Shown here: in pieces, positions 37,153-47,425 of the stretch
How positions within the stretch are numbered: the first letter of the stretch is position 1
Layout: every line of letters starts with the position of its first letter
Assembly: GCA_020692205.1 (NCBI GenBank)
Contig: JAIMKV010000002.1
Span: 62,001-126,000, forward strand
DNA: 64,000 nt
Origin: Myxosarcina sp. GA_180221_E-2-1-MAG-40_15
GTDB taxonomy: Bacteria; Cyanobacteriota; Cyanobacteriia; Cyanobacteriales; Xenococcaceae
Reading direction: 5' to 3'
Translations under genes and position numbers: made by a program
The notes under the pieces: model-generated
Told to the model about the DNA's origin: nothing
Databases searched by the model: none
Seen by the model: the letters and a program-made list of their open reading frames with translations, nothing else

Positions 37153-37809
37153 ATGCTTAAACAATTTCTTAGTGTTTTTCTCGAATCTCATTGTGCATTT
37201 TGCGATCGCACAACTGCTAATACTATTTGCCAATATTGCTCCCAGAAACTGGTTAGTTATCAGTTAGTAAAAAACGATTGGCTTAAGCTACACAGCAATC
37301 TATCTGTATTTGCTTGGGGTAAATATGATGGACAGTTAAAAAGAGCGATCGCGCTGATGAAATATGATCACAAACCAGAAATAGGCAGTGTATTGGGCAA
37401 ATTGTTAGGGCAAGCTTGGTTAAATAGTGGTTTGATCGATCTTCATCAGAAATTAACCGTTGTTCCAATTCCACTACATCGTAAAAAGCTAATTGAGCGT
37501 GGTTTTAATCAAGCAGAAATAATTGCCAAAAGTTTTTGCCAGTTAACAGGATACCGATTAAATTCTCAAACTTTGATTCGCGTTAGAGAGACTAAAGCGA
37601 TGTTTGATTTAAAAAATGCAGAGTCAAGAATCAAAAACTTGCAGGGTGCATTTGAGATCAAAGCTAAGTTGCCGAAACATCCCGTTTTGCTAATCGATGA
37701 TATCTACACTACAGGAACTACTATCAGAGAATCGATTAAAGTGTTACAGGATAAAAAAATTCAGGTTATTGGTGTTGCAGTGGCAGCTAAGGCGGGGATC
37801 AGTAATTAA
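37153..37809 (+). CDS. ComF family phosphoribosyltransferase-like protein
   Basis: This 218-residue protein has an N-terminal zinc site with Cys14, Cys17, Cys26 and Cys29. The C-terminal domain has the PRPP-binding loop VLLIDDIYTTGTTI. The middle has VVPIPLHRKKLIERGFNQAE, the ComF hallmark. ComF proteins take part in DNA uptake for transformation, by an unclear activity. Its start is 30 bp after cpeZ. Confidence 0.9.
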   Translation: MLKQFLSVFLESHCAFCDRTTANTICQYCSQKLVSYQLVKNDWLKLHSNLSVFAWGKYDGQLKRAIALMKYDHKPEIGSVLGKLLGQAWLNSGLIDLHQKLTVVPIPLHRKKLIERGFNQAEIIAKSFCQLTGYRLNSQTLIRVRETKAMFDLKNAESRIKNLQGAFEIKAKLPKHPVLLIDDIYTTGTTIRESIKVLQDKKIQVIGVAVAAKAGISN

Positions 37810-37836
37810 TTTGTCAAAGCCAATCAAAAACAAACC

Positions 37837-38670
37837 ATGAAGAAAACAAGCCATTTTGTCGATTCCGAATGGTTGATGTACCAGTTAGATAACCCAGAGG
37901 TAGTTATTGTAGATTGTCGCTTTGAGTTAGCCAATCCTGATTGGGGCAAGGAGGCATATCGCGCTAGTCATATCAAGGGTGCATCTTATCTGGATTTAAA
38001 CCACGATTTATCTAGTCCAGTACAACGCCATGGAGGAAGACATCCTCTGCCAGATATTAATCTGTTGGCGCAAAAGTTTGCCCAGATGGGAATTGTTAAA
38101 CATAAAACCCTGGTTGTTGCTTATGATGATTCTCGTTTTGCTTTTGCAGCGCGTTTATGGTGGTTATTACGCTATTTAGGACATAATTATGTAGTTTTAC
38201 TCGATGGAGGTTGGAAAAACTGGCTCAAGCATGGTTATCCTGTAAGTGAAGTTATTTCAGAACCTAGAGCGGGAAGTTTTTCGGCTCAGCCCAATTTAGA
38301 TTGGCTAGTAGATATAAATGCAATGAAATCGTTTCAGCATAACAATTTGATCCTGGTAATTGACTCGCGCGATCGCGATCGCTATCTTGGCTTAAGAGAA
38401 CCGATAGATCCCATAGCAGGAAGTATTCCAGGTGCAGTTAATTCGCCCTGGAAACAGGTAAGTAATGAATCAGGATATCTTCAACCCTTAGAGTATCAGC
38501 AACATTTATGGAACAATTATCAGCAAGCAGAAGCAATAATTGTCTATTGTGGCTCGGGAGTAACGGCTTGTGTTAACTTATTTTCCCTTAGCTGGGCGGG
38601 ATTTAACCACGCTAAGTTGTATCCTGGTGGTTGGAGTGACTGGTGTTCTTATCTAAAGGATGAGGGGTAA
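37837..38670 (+). CDS. sseA: 3-mercaptopyruvate/thiosulfate sulfurtransferase
   Basis: This 277-residue protein has two rhodanese domains. The C-terminal catalytic loop is YCGSGVTAC, whose CGSGVT form is that of 3-mercaptopyruvate sulfurtransferases. The N-terminal domain contains the structural motif SHIKGASYLDLNHDLSSP. It transfers sulfur from mercaptopyruvate to thiols or cyanide. It begins 27 bp after the comF gene and its stop nearly meets the convergent cobL. Confidence 0.85.
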   Translation: MKKTSHFVDSEWLMYQLDNPEVVIVDCRFELANPDWGKEAYRASHIKGASYLDLNHDLSSPVQRHGGRHPLPDINLLAQKFAQMGIVKHKTLVVAYDDSRFAFAARLWWLLRYLGHNYVVLLDGGWKNWLKHGYPVSEVISEPRAGSFSAQPNLDWLVDINAMKSFQHNNLILVIDSRDRDRYLGLREPIDPIAGSIPGAVNSPWKQVSNESGYLQPLEYQQHLWNNYQQAEAIIVYCGSGVTACVNLFSLSWAGFNHAKLYPGGWSDWCSYLKDEG

Positions 38671-38671
38671 A

Positions 38672-39925
38672 TTACTTAAAAGCAGTAATAATTGTCACGG
38701 GATTAAGCGGTGTCAAACGAGTTAAATGGCTTATTGGTGTAGAACGAGATATTTGAAAATGCAATAGTCGATATTGCCAAGAATTATTGCTCAACCAATT
38801 AATCGCTTGATACTGATATTCGATAGTAGCAAAAGCCATAACTATTAAGCCTTTTTTTAATAATTTTTTGCTACAAACACTTAAAATATCAACTATATTT
38901 CCTCCACTACCACCAATAAAAATACGTTCAGGATTAGGTAAACTTAATAATACTTCTGGTGCTTTACCGTTGATGCTATTTATGATATTGTCTACTTTAA
39001 ATCTTTGACTGTTCTTAGTAATTAGGTCCGAACCCATAGCAGTTTTCTCGACTGCATATATCTGAGAACTGGGTGATAAACGAGCTATTTCTATGGATAC
39101 TGAACCTGTGCCTGCGCCAATATCCCACACTGTTTGTTTTGACTGTAGGTTTAATTCTCCTAAAATGGATAAACGCACCTCTTTTTTAGTAATTAAGCTA
39201 GGGCGATCGCTAAAGCTTAAAAAGCTACTGTCAGGTAACCCAATTAAGGGCAACTTGGCTAATTCTAAGTTATCTGATTGTATCTCACGCAATAGAACTA
39301 AAACATTTAAAGCGGCAAAGTCATCTCTACCTAAATTCCTTAATTCAACTACTTGCTGCGGAGCAAAATGACTAACTTTTTCGCTGACATCTCCTAAGTT
39401 TTCGCAGATATAAAAACTGTAATTAATCGGTAAATCTAGAGCCAAAAAAAGTTGAGCGATCGCCGCAGGATGATTATCGCTATCTGTTAATATGGCAATC
39501 TTATTTGTTCCTTGTTTAATTAGCTTAATTAATTTTTCAGTGCTGCGTCCATGAACGCTAATCAATTTTGCATCTTGCCAAGGAACTTTGAGACGACTAA
39601 AAGCTAATTGTATAGAACTAAAATGAGGTAAAAATTCAATTTGTTTGGCATCAAACTTAGCTAATAATAATCTGCCTAAACCAAAAAAAAGTGGATCGCC
39701 ACTTGTTAAAACAACTACAGATTGATTAGCTAAGTTCAGTTGCGCGATCGCATCTATTCCTGTTTGCAGATTAGTTAGATGTATTTTGTTTGCTGGATGA
39801 TGTGAAAAATAACTAAGATGGCGATCGCTTCCTACCAAAATAGTTGCCTGTCGCACCTTTTTTTTAACTATTGGAGTTAATCCAGGTTCACCATCTAAAC
39901 CAATACCAACTACGGCAATTCCCAC
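38672..39925 (-). CDS. cobL: Precorrin-6Y/cobalt-precorrin C5,C15-methyltransferase (CbiE-CbiT fusion)
   Basis: This 417-residue bifunctional corrin methylase acts in cobalamin synthesis, methylating C5 and C15. The CbiE half (about 1-205) has VVGIGLDGEPGLTP and VVLTSGDPLFFGLGR. The CbiT half (about 215-417) has the SAM-binding motif VWDIGAGTGSVSIEIARLSP and later RIFIGGSGGNI. The fusion is the usual form in cyanobacteria. It is separate from other cobalamin genes here. Confidence 0.93.
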   Translation of the reverse strand: MGIAVVGIGLDGEPGLTPIVKKKVRQATILVGSDRHLSYFSHHPANKIHLTNLQTGIDAIAQLNLANQSVVVLTSGDPLFFGLGRLLLAKFDAKQIEFLPHFSSIQLAFSRLKVPWQDAKLISVHGRSTEKLIKLIKQGTNKIAILTDSDNHPAAIAQLFLALDLPINYSFYICENLGDVSEKVSHFAPQQVVELRNLGRDDFAALNVLVLLREIQSDNLELAKLPLIGLPDSSFLSFSDRPSLITKKEVRLSILGELNLQSKQTVWDIGAGTGSVSIEIARLSPSSQIYAVEKTAMGSDLITKNSQRFKVDNIINSINGKAPEVLLSLPNPERIFIGGSGGNIVDILSVCSKKLLKKGLIVMAFATIEYQYQAINWLSNNSWQYRLLHFQISRSTPISHLTRLTPLNPVTIITAFK

Positions 39926-39971
39926 TTATTCTCTGACTTTTTGCTGATTCTCAAGTATTTATCTTACTCTA

Positions 39972-40316
39972 TTAATTAGAATCAGAATTATGCTTAAATA
40001 AGCGGTAGCCAACATATAAAATAAACCCAACAACGGCAAGGCTAAGTACACTGCTAACAACGTGGAGTACTGCACCCAGGATTGAAAAACCTAGCCAGAT
40101 TGCTCCAATAGCCACCCCAGCTTTCCCTATTTTGGGTAAACTATTAAACCAAGCTTTGCTGGTATCAATCCAACCCTGCACTTGTGGAGAAGGATTAATT
40201 TCTACCTGAGGAAAAACTGATTTAGTTGCATCCTGAGAATCAGAGGGAGTTTTCTGATTGATGTCTGCTTCCATTTCGTCTAGCTTGCTTTGTAAATCAC
40301 GTTCTGAAAAACTCAT
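39972..40316 (-). CDS. Small membrane protein, unknown function
   Basis: This 114-residue protein has a charged N-terminal half (SERDLQSKLDEMEADINQKT) and two hydrophobic helices at about residues 66-104 (AGVAIGAIWLGFSILGAVLH, SLAVVGFILYVGYRLF). It resembles other small thylakoid proteins such as the CAAD/CURT type in layout, but no motif proves it. It stands alone with a 46-bp spacer to cobL. Confidence 0.55.
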   Translation of the reverse strand: MSFSERDLQSKLDEMEADINQKTPSDSQDATKSVFPQVEINPSPQVQGWIDTSKAWFNSLPKIGKAGVAIGAIWLGFSILGAVLHVVSSVLSLAVVGFILYVGYRLFKHNSDSN

Positions 40317-40715
40317 GACTGTTTAACTCTCCCTTGAGATAAATGCTTCTATTATTTAGAGTAGCAAACAAACATGGTGAGAAACTGGATAAATTTCTCT
40401 ACAATCTTGTCAAGTTAGTACCAATATAACTTTTCTCAATATATAGTAGAGTTGATGCTTTCGTCGCTCTTACTCTAAAGCAGTATCGATATTAGGCTCT
40501 GCATTTCCTCGCCTGAAGCATCCGCAAGTTTCTCTTAAGATAGCAGTTAGAAATAGAGCTAGACAGCTTAATTTTGCTTCATAGCATTTTAAGCTGGGTT
40601 TCTAGATTTTATGGCGCAAATTAATTTTATTGAGCGAATTGCGGAAAAAGTGACTACACTCTTCCCGCCAGCGTGTTTTTGCTTTCCAGCTCAAGTTTTG
40701 TCCTCAACTTAAGTT
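40317..40715. other. Intergenic region
   Basis: About 400 AT-rich bases between the small membrane protein and the ctp gene, on the 3' side of ctp. A plus-strand frame of 33 codons (40611-40712) is considered by chance. No terminator hairpin with a T-run was found. Confidence 0.4.
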
Positions 40716-42011
40716 TTATTTGGCTGCTTGAGGCTTATCTGATTCCTGTGCCTGGATATCTTCGATTAAAATATCAAGCGCTCTAGAAAATTGAGGATCT
40801 TGTTCTGTTCCTAGTTTAGAGCGATCGCCACCATAGAGTTCTTCTAGCTGTTGCTCACTTAGTTCAACTAATACATCAGGGGGAATGCCTTCTTTATTAA
40901 TATCTCGACCATTAGGAGTAAGGTATTTAGCGATCGTTACCGCTAAACCTGAACCATCGCCTAGAGGACGAACAGATTGCACCAAACCTTTACCAAAAGT
41001 TTTTGTCCCTAACAAGGTGGCTCGTTTGTTATCCTGCAAAGCACCAGAGAGGATTTCACTGGCACTGGCTGAACCTTCATTCACCAAAACTACCAATGGT
41101 TTGTTAGTCAAAGCCTTATTTTTGGCTGATTCACGCTCGCTTAGTCCTTTACGATCAACTGTAGATACAATCGTACCTTCATCAATCCACATCCGAGCAA
41201 TATCAATACTGGAATAAAGTAAACCACCAGGATTAGAGCGTAGATCTAAAACATAGCCAACAACCCCTTCTTGTTCTTGTTCTTTAATCGCCCTCTGCAT
41301 ATCTTGTGCAGCGTTTTCGTTAAAGGTAGTGAGGCGAATATAACCAACTTTACCCAGCTCAGTATCTCTAATGCTAGCTCTCACAGGATGAATTTCAATT
41401 CTTTCGCGGGTAATGTTATAGTCACGCTCATTTCCATTGCGGCTAATTGTTAGAGTGACTTGGCTGCCTCTTTCTCCCCTAATTAACTTGACAGCATCAT
41501 TGACATCCATTCCCTTAGTATCAGTACCGTCAATTTTTACAATGAGATCTTGAGCCAAAATCCCCGACTCAAAAGCAGGACTATCTTCAATCGGCGCGAT
41601 AACTATCAGCCTACCAGTTTCTTCATCTTTGGCAATTTGGATTCCTACACCAGTTAACTCACCAGAAGTGTCAATTCGCATATTTTGAAACTCTTCTGGA
41701 TTCATGAAGCGCGTATAAGGATCTTCAAGCTTGCCCAACATTTCGCGAATCGCTTTGTAGGCATCTTCCTGATTGCCATAGGAAGCGTTATTAATATACT
41801 CTTGTCGAATTTTCAGCCAATCTGTATCGTTAAATGTTTGATCGACGTATTGATAATTGATTATTTGCCAAACTTCGTCGATTGTTTCTTTCGGACCACT
41901 TTGAATCAAAGCTTGACTTTGAGACAGATGAATTCCAGCACCTGTAACCGCTATTGTTGATAAAGCTACAGCAGTCGATCCCAAAACTAGTCCTTTTTTT
42001 GTAATTACCAT
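40716..42011 (-). CDS. Carboxyl-terminal processing peptidase (S41)
   Basis: This 431-residue exported serine protease begins with an N-terminal membrane segment (GLVLGSTAVALSTIAVTGAGI). A helical region comes next, then a PDZ domain at about residues 115-200 with GVGIQIAKDEETG, and the catalytic Ser is in NEGSASASEIL near residue 315 with Lys in GTKTFGKGLVQ about 25 residues later. In cyanobacteria CtpA matures the D1 protein of photosystem II. Paralogues CtpB and CtpC also exist, and this could be any of the three. Confidence 0.9.
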   Translation of the reverse strand: MVITKKGLVLGSTAVALSTIAVTGAGIHLSQSQALIQSGPKETIDEVWQIINYQYVDQTFNDTDWLKIRQEYINNASYGNQEDAYKAIREMLGKLEDPYTRFMNPEEFQNMRIDTSGELTGVGIQIAKDEETGRLIVIAPIEDSPAFESGILAQDLIVKIDGTDTKGMDVNDAVKLIRGERGSQVTLTISRNGNERDYNITRERIEIHPVRASIRDTELGKVGYIRLTTFNENAAQDMQRAIKEQEQEGVVGYVLDLRSNPGGLLYSSIDIARMWIDEGTIVSTVDRKGLSERESAKNKALTNKPLVVLVNEGSASASEILSGALQDNKRATLLGTKTFGKGLVQSVRPLGDGSGLAVTIAKYLTPNGRDINKEGIPPDVLVELSEQQLEELYGGDRSKLGTEQDPQFSRALDILIEDIQAQESDKPQAAK

Positions 42012-42632
42012 AGGCTTAAAAAATATAATAAATATTTCAAAGTAAAAAACGACAAGAGATTTCTATAATTAAAGTCTAATCTACCACAGGTAAGTTTGGC
42101 GTTTGGTAACTTGAGAACATCCTGTAGCTATGTTCAAGCTTAAGTCTACATAGAGTTGAACCCCCTTAGCAAGAATAGCAAAGGTCAAATTCCCTGTGAT
42201 TCATTTTAAGCAAAAACAAATAGTTGTTTCAAATAAATAGGCTTGATATTTTTTAATTTAGCCGAATATCGCCACTTGAGCATCAGACCACACAGCTTGG
42301 CTGTGAAAATCATACACGGCTATTTTTCAATTAATTATCTCAAAAGCTGAAATTATCATTTATTTTTGCTAGCGGGTTTTAAATTTAACAGTTAATATAA
42401 TTGCTAGTTTAGTTGATTCTGACGACATATCTCCAATAAATAGTTCATCAAAAATTACTCTGGCTGATTAAATTTATAATCCTCTAATTTTAATCAGTTA
42501 TTAGTTTTAAATTCAAAAAATCTCAGATAATAATTTCTCCTCTCGTCAAGCACCTTTGATAGAATTTTGCTCACAAGCAATTGCTGTCTTAACAATTGCC
42601 ATAATATTTTGTCGACCTAAATAAATATAACC
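42012..42632. other. Long AT-rich spacer between ctp and ftsQ
   Basis: 621 bases between divergent genes. It has short hairpins such as CACAGC/GCTGTG near 42290-42305, but no gene, tRNA or strong terminator. It should contain both promoters. ftsQ-ftsZ are often under complex control, but I recognise no specific site. Confidence 0.4.
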
Positions 42633-43403
42633 ATGAGTGCCTTTCCTCCACCACAGCTGCAATACAAACTAGCTTTAGTTAAGCTTCAGCAAAATCGTTT
42701 AGCTCGCATTTCTTTGTGGAGATCTTGCTGGATAATTATCTGCACGATGGGTCTTGGTTTAGCAGCAACTTTACCATACTGGCGGATTAAACATCAAAGT
42801 CAAATTCAAATTGATGGTGAAAAATTAGTAAGTCAAAACACTATTTATGCCGCATTAAATTTTACTTATCCACAATTTATTTGGACTGTTAACGGAATAG
42901 ACCTAACCCAAAAAATTGAATCTCTTCCTTCAGTTGAGGTTGCCAAGGTTAATAAACAGATTCTACCGCCTCAGATTACTATCTCTCTTCAAGAAAAAGC
43001 TCCTGTGGCTTTAGCTACATTTCAAGGAAAAGTCGGTTTTTTAGATTCTCAGGGGGAATGGATTGCTCAAGAATTTTATAGCAACATCAATGATAACTAT
43101 CTTTTACCGAAACTCAAAGTAACTGACTATAAAACAACACTAAGAACGACCTGGAGCAAAATATATCAGTTAATATCTCTTTACCCTGAACTAGAAATTG
43201 ATGAGGTACATTGGAATCAATCAAATAGCTTATTTCTGAATACAAAGATAGGGCAGGTATTTTTGGGGTCAGAGCTATCTAGATTAGAACAGCAGTTTAA
43301 GATTATGGCAAAACTAAAAAATTTACCAGCATATCTTGAAAGTAGCCAAATTGACTACATAGATTTAAGTAACCCTGATGTATTTCTAATTCAAAAGTAC
43401 TAA
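42633..43403 (+). CDS. ftsQ: Cell-division protein FtsQ/DivIB
   Basis: This 256-residue bitopic membrane protein has a short cytoplasmic N terminus, one transmembrane helix (SCWIIICTMGLGLAATLPYW) and a POTRA domain (IQIDGEKLVSQNTIYAAL, PPQITISLQEKAPVAL). FtsQ links FtsZ-ring assembly to the later septal proteins. It is followed by ftsZ after 228 bp, the usual order in cyanobacteria. Confidence 0.88.
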   Translation: MSAFPPPQLQYKLALVKLQQNRLARISLWRSCWIIICTMGLGLAATLPYWRIKHQSQIQIDGEKLVSQNTIYAALNFTYPQFIWTVNGIDLTQKIESLPSVEVAKVNKQILPPQITISLQEKAPVALATFQGKVGFLDSQGEWIAQEFYSNINDNYLLPKLKVTDYKTTLRTTWSKIYQLISLYPELEIDEVHWNQSNSLFLNTKIGQVFLGSELSRLEQQFKIMAKLKNLPAYLESSQIDYIDLSNPDVFLIQKY

Positions 43404-43631
43404 TACAAGCCCAAGATAATCATTAAATCCGTATATACACTGATTAACCTGATTACTTTTACAGTTGATTCAGTAATTTCTTGGAGGATGGTTAGATCTA
43501 TGTGTTTAATAATTACAAAAACTTTAATATTTTATCCAGAATAAATTACCCAGATGATAATGAATTGAGTTAAGCTACCAAATTAAATTTTGTATTAAGA
43601 AAACCAAGCGCGGAAACTTAGATATACGCCC

Positions 43632-44897
43632 ATGTCTTTAGAGAAAAAAATCGTTAGTACTTTCAATAATGAAGTTAACTATAATAATTCTGAGTTACCC
43701 TTAGCTTTAGGAAATAATTCTTTAGGTGGCGCCATGGGAATACCTTTTAGAAGTAATGGTAGTTCCCAAATTCCCAAAGAAGAAATTAGGAGTCATAAAA
43801 TAGTGCCGAGTAATGTCGCCAAGATCAAGGTAATAGGAGTAGGCGGTGGCGGCTGTAATGCTGTTAATCGCATGATCGAAAGCCAGGTATCGGGTATTGA
43901 ATTTTGGGCAATAAATACCGATGCTCAAGCTCTGGATAATGCTCAAGCACCTCAGAAGCTTCAGATTGGGCAAAAAATCACTAGAGGTTTAGGTGCGGGA
44001 GGCAATCCCGCTATTGGGCAAAAAGCAGCCGAGGAGTCACGGGATGAATTGGCTCATGCCTTAGAAAATACGGATTTAGTATTTATTACTGCTGGCATGG
44101 GAGGTGGGACAGGTACTGGAGCAGCACCGATCGCAGCAGAAGTAGCCAAAGAGATGGGCTGTCTTACCGTCGGGGTGGTAACTCGTCCTTTTACTTTCGA
44201 GGGGAGAAGACGCACCAAGCAGGCAGAAAAAGGAATCGAAGCTTTTCGTAGTCGAGTAGACACTTTAATTGTTATTCCTAATAATCAGTTATTGTCGGTA
44301 ATATCTCCAGAAACACCTGTTCAGGAAGCTTTCGGTGTAGCGGATGATGTCTTGCGTCAAGGTGTACAAGGGATTTCAGACATTATCACCATTCCTGGTT
44401 TAATCAACGTTGATTTTGCCGATGTTCGAGCAATTATGGCAGATGCAGGTTCAGCATTAATGGGAATCGGGATGGGTTCAGGCAAGTCTCGCGCTAGAGA
44501 AGCGGCGATCGCTGCGGTTTCTTCTCCTCTATTGGAAGCATCGATTCATGGTGCTAAGGGTGTAGTAATTAACATTACAGGCGGATATGACCTGACTCTT
44601 CATGAGGTCAATGCTGCTGCTGACAGCATTTATGAGGTAGTTGATGAAGATGCTAACATCATTTTTGGAGCAGTAATTGACGAAACCATGGACGGAGAAG
44701 TTAGAATTACCGTCATTGCCACAGGATTTGATGGTGAAACAGAGGAGTTTGAATTAGAAGAAGCACAAGCAGAACCTAAAAATGTCTTTCAGACTATGCC
44801 TGCTGCACCCCAGCCAGAGAGAAATAAGGTTAAGGACGATCGCAGTCGCATTGAAATTCCTGACTTTCTACAGCGAAGACGCTTTCCGAAAAACTAG
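43632..44897 (+). CDS. ftsZ: Cell-division tubulin homologue FtsZ
   Basis: This 421-residue GTPase forms the division ring. It has the [11 protein letters not shown] start motif, the tubulin signature [14 protein letters not shown], the T7 loop region [11 protein letters not shown] and a C-terminal binding tail, [11 protein letters not shown]. The N-terminal 60 residues form a polar extension, common in cyanobacteria. It begins at the ATG at 43632. Confidence 0.97.
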   Translation: MSLEKKIVSTFNNEVNYNNSELPLALGNNSLGGAMGIPFRSNGSSQIPKEEIRSHKIVPSNVAKIKVIGVGGGGCNAVNRMIESQVSGIEFWAINTDAQALDNAQAPQKLQIGQKITRGLGAGGNPAIGQKAAEESRDELAHALENTDLVFITAGMGGGTGTGAAPIAAEVAKEMGCLTVGVVTRPFTFEGRRRTKQAEKGIEAFRSRVDTLIVIPNNQLLSVISPETPVQEAFGVADDVLRQGVQGISDIITIPGLINVDFADVRAIMADAGSALMGIGMGSGKSRAREAAIAAVSSPLLEASIHGAKGVVINITGGYDLTLHEVNAAADSIYEVVDEDANIIFGAVIDETMDGEVRITVIATGFDGETEEFELEEAQAEPKNVFQTMPAAPQPERNKVKDDRSRIEIPDFLQRRRFPKN

Positions 44898-44915
44898 ACT
44901 GAATAACCGAGATTT

Positions 44916-45752
44916 ATGATCCAGGTAGCTCTAACTATTGCTGGTTCCGATAGTGGTGGCGGAGCTGGAATTCAAGCCGATTTAAAGACTTTTGCCCGAT
45001 ACTGTGTTCATGGTACTAGCGCAATTACCTGCGTTACGGCTCAAAATACCGTTGGGGTAAGTCGCGTTGAAGCGATGAGCGTAGCGATAGTTAAGGCTCA
45101 GGTTGAAGCGGTAACTTCGGATTTAACGGTCAAGGCAGTAAAAACTGGAATGTTATTGAACCGTGAGATTATTGTTGCCATTGCCCAGTTAGTAGATCAA
45201 TACAGCTTAAAACAGTTAGTAGTAGATCCAGTGATGGTTTCTCGCACAGGAGTACAGCTAATTGATCAAGCGGCGATCGCCTCTTTACAGAATCAATTGA
45301 TTCCTCAAGCCCTGATTGTTACTCCCAACCGCTATGAAGCTCAACTCCTCAGCGGTTTGACGATCAACAACCTCGATCAACTAAAACAAGCTGCGATTGA
45401 AATTCATCGTAGCTCAGGTGTCAAGGTAGTCCTGGCTAAAGGAGGAGGCTTAGCGGGTAATGAGCAGGGAGTAGACGTTTGGTATGATGGACAAGAACTT
45501 AAAATTTTGTCAGCCAAAACAATTAACACCAAGAACACTCATGGCACAGGTTGTACTCTCTCCGCAGCAATTTGTGCCAATTTAGCTTTAGGGAAGGATC
45601 TTTGGTCGGCAGTAGTTGATGCCAAAAAATACGTTACTAGCACGATAGAACATTCTTTAGATATTGGTGCAGGAAATGGTCCTGTAGGTCATTTCCCGTT
45701 AATCAAGCCAGATCAATCCCAAAATTCGCTCAATAACACCCAATTAAAATGA
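44916..45752 (+). CDS. thiD: Hydroxymethylpyrimidine/phosphomethylpyrimidine kinase
   Basis: ThiD phosphorylates HMP to HMP-PP for thiamine synthesis. The 278-residue ribokinase-fold protein has the N-terminal IAGSDSGGGAGIQADLKTFA and the C-terminal anion hole/catalytic TKNTHGTGCTLSAAI. The ATG is 18 bp after ftsZ. Its stop overlaps the next start by ATGA, so thiD and scpB are translationally coupled. Confidence 0.95.
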   Translation: MIQVALTIAGSDSGGGAGIQADLKTFARYCVHGTSAITCVTAQNTVGVSRVEAMSVAIVKAQVEAVTSDLTVKAVKTGMLLNREIIVAIAQLVDQYSLKQLVVDPVMVSRTGVQLIDQAAIASLQNQLIPQALIVTPNRYEAQLLSGLTINNLDQLKQAAIEIHRSSGVKVVLAKGGGLAGNEQGVDVWYDGQELKILSAKTINTKNTHGTGCTLSAAICANLALGKDLWSAVVDAKKYVTSTIEHSLDIGAGNGPVGHFPLIKPDQSQNSLNNTQLK

Positions 45753-46249
45753 AATTAGCGACTAAAATTGAAGCGATTATTTATCTCAAAGGAAAGCCGT
45801 TGTCGATTGAAGAAATATTTGCCTGTCTCCATCATCAAGATCTAGAATCGAGCAAAATGTCTGAAAGCGATCGCGAATCGATTGAAGATGGGTTAATTGA
45901 ATTAATGAGTGATTATGCCCATCGCAATAGTGCCTTAGAGATTGTCGAAACTGAGGCAGGGTATAGTTTGCAGCTAAAAAATGATTACGAGTATTTGCTT
46001 CAAGAATTAGTCCCAGCAGAGTTAGGCAAAGGAACATTACGAACCTTGGCAGCAGTTGCCCTCAAAAATCCGATACTTCAGACCGAATTAATCGATTTGC
46101 GCGGTAGTAGTGCCTATCAGCAGGTGTCTGAGTTGGTTAAGCTAGGCTTCGTACGTAAACGCGAACAAGCAGACGGTCGTTCCTACTGGTTAGAGGTGAC
46201 TAATAAATTTCATCAATACTTTGAAATCAACAACCTGGCTATATCTTAG
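45749..46249 (+). CDS. scpB: ScpB-like condensin accessory protein
   Basis: This 166-residue protein has two winged helices. The N-terminal KIEAIIYLKGKPLSIEEIFA matches ScpB, as does the second wing (TLAAVALKNPILQTELIDLR, then LVKLGFVRKREQADGRSYWL). ScpB works with ScpA and SMC in chromosome organisation. No ScpA gene lies near it. The start overlaps thiD by 4 bp. Confidence 0.85.
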   Translation: MKLATKIEAIIYLKGKPLSIEEIFACLHHQDLESSKMSESDRESIEDGLIELMSDYAHRNSALEIVETEAGYSLQLKNDYEYLLQELVPAELGKGTLRTLAAVALKNPILQTELIDLRGSSAYQQVSELVKLGFVRKREQADGRSYWLEVTNKFHQYFEINNLAIS

Positions 46250-46334
46250 ACGCTTTACCCCCTGTTTTTTACTAGCAGTTAGCACTAAAATTGTGTCAAA
46301 GTATAAAAAGCGTACATCCATAAATGGGTAACGA

Positions 46335-46679
46335 ATGATATTTAACTTTGATTTTCTAAACTCTGAATCACAAGAGCAAAGCTATAATACCTTGATGCAG
46401 TATTTGCGTCAGCAACACCCTGAAGTTCTAGCACAAATTGCTTCATCTGCTAGCCCAGATGTTAAGCAAATCATTTCCCAAAATGTGCAGGGTTTGGTGG
46501 GGATGCTTCCCGCAGGCGACTTTAATGTCAAGGTAACTACAGATCGAGAAAATTTGGCTCATTTGCTGGCTTCGGCGATGATGACTGGCTATTTTTTATG
46601 CCAAATGGAAAAAAGAATGGACTTAGAGGAAAGCTTAGTCGATTCATCGGCAAATCATTCCTTGTCAGACGAATCCTGA
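46335..46679 (+). CDS. DUF760 family protein
   Basis: This 114-residue acidic, mostly helical protein has the DUF760 pattern: LMQYLRQQHPEVLAQIASSA, IISQNVQGLVGMLP and NLAHLLASAMMTGYFL. The family occurs in cyanobacteria and plants. A plant homologue is a chloroplast protein, but its role is not defined. It is monocistronic. Confidence 0.85.
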   Translation: MIFNFDFLNSESQEQSYNTLMQYLRQQHPEVLAQIASSASPDVKQIISQNVQGLVGMLPAGDFNVKVTTDRENLAHLLASAMMTGYFLCQMEKRMDLEESLVDSSANHSLSDES

Positions 46680-46840
46680 GAATCTTAATTTTAAGATCAA
46701 TAAGATCAATTAAAATTTTTGCTCCAGTTTCATAGACAATGGTTTAAATAAGATTGTTCTGATCAGAATTACCAATCAACTTTCTCGGGCGTAGGTTTTG
46801 GCTTCACTACTATGGACGACTGACTTTTGCTGAAAATTGC

Positions 46841-46936
46841 TTAACCGCCTTTGGCAAAGGTAAGCATAATTAAAACGGATAAAGCCATACCTGGGCTAAG
46901 TAACAGGACTAAAGTAAGTAGTTCACTAGATGTCAT
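46841..46936 (-). CDS. 31-residue single-helix membrane peptide
   Basis: On the minus strand an ATG opens a 31-codon frame (MTSSELLTLVLLLSPGMALS, then VLIMLTFAKGG) ending in TAA. It is one hydrophobic helix with a short polar end, like the small subunits of photosynthetic complexes, but it is not PetG, PetL, PetM, PetN, PsaM, PsbT or PsbM as I know them. A clear Shine-Dalgarno is absent. It lies in the 746-bp spacer between the DUF760 gene and glpX. Confidence 0.5.
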   Translation of the reverse strand: MTSSELLTLVLLLSPGMALSVLIMLTFAKGG

Positions 46937-47425
46937 TATAGTAACGCTGCTGTAGCGCGTAGTGTAAATGCTAAAACTCTTTATTTATACTTATAGACTA
47001 ACGATAAAATTCCCTATAGTTGGCTGGATTAAATGTTTTATTAAGAATTATTGAGTCAAATCGAGATTTTCAGGCTAGCAGGTCGCTTTGTCGTGCTGCT
47101 ATTTTTTAGACTAGCAATTATTTTCACCTAAAATTTTTTAGCGTTAACTCAACCTAAATCAATACTGAAAATACAGCTTTTTTTGCCACAAAATATAATA
47201 AAATATCTACTTGACAGCGAAAAGCTCATTATTTGAAAAAGTTGCATTTAATCTTAGTGTCTCGAGATCATTAACTAATTAGATCTGAATCAACACTGAG
47301 CTATATTTAAAAGCTTATTAAAACTTAATAAAGATCGGGGAGATACCTCTCTCTGGTAGACTTTTGACTTGGGTGGACATCGCATTTGACAAGAAATTTA
47401 ACAATAAGCAATAGGGAGGAAAACC
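46937..47425. other. glpX: AT-rich upstream region of glpX
   Basis: About 490 bases with no further gene. It ends with a strong Shine-Dalgarno (GGGAGGA, 47414-47420), 5 bases before the TTG start of glpX. A TTGACA-like box near 47386 is possible but its -10 element is not clear. Confidence 0.45.

Noticed and set aside
40611-40712. 33-codon plus-strand frame starting MAQINFIERI
   Set aside because: Short, no Shine-Dalgarno, the second half has no protein character and it ends against the convergent ctp gene. Chance is likely.
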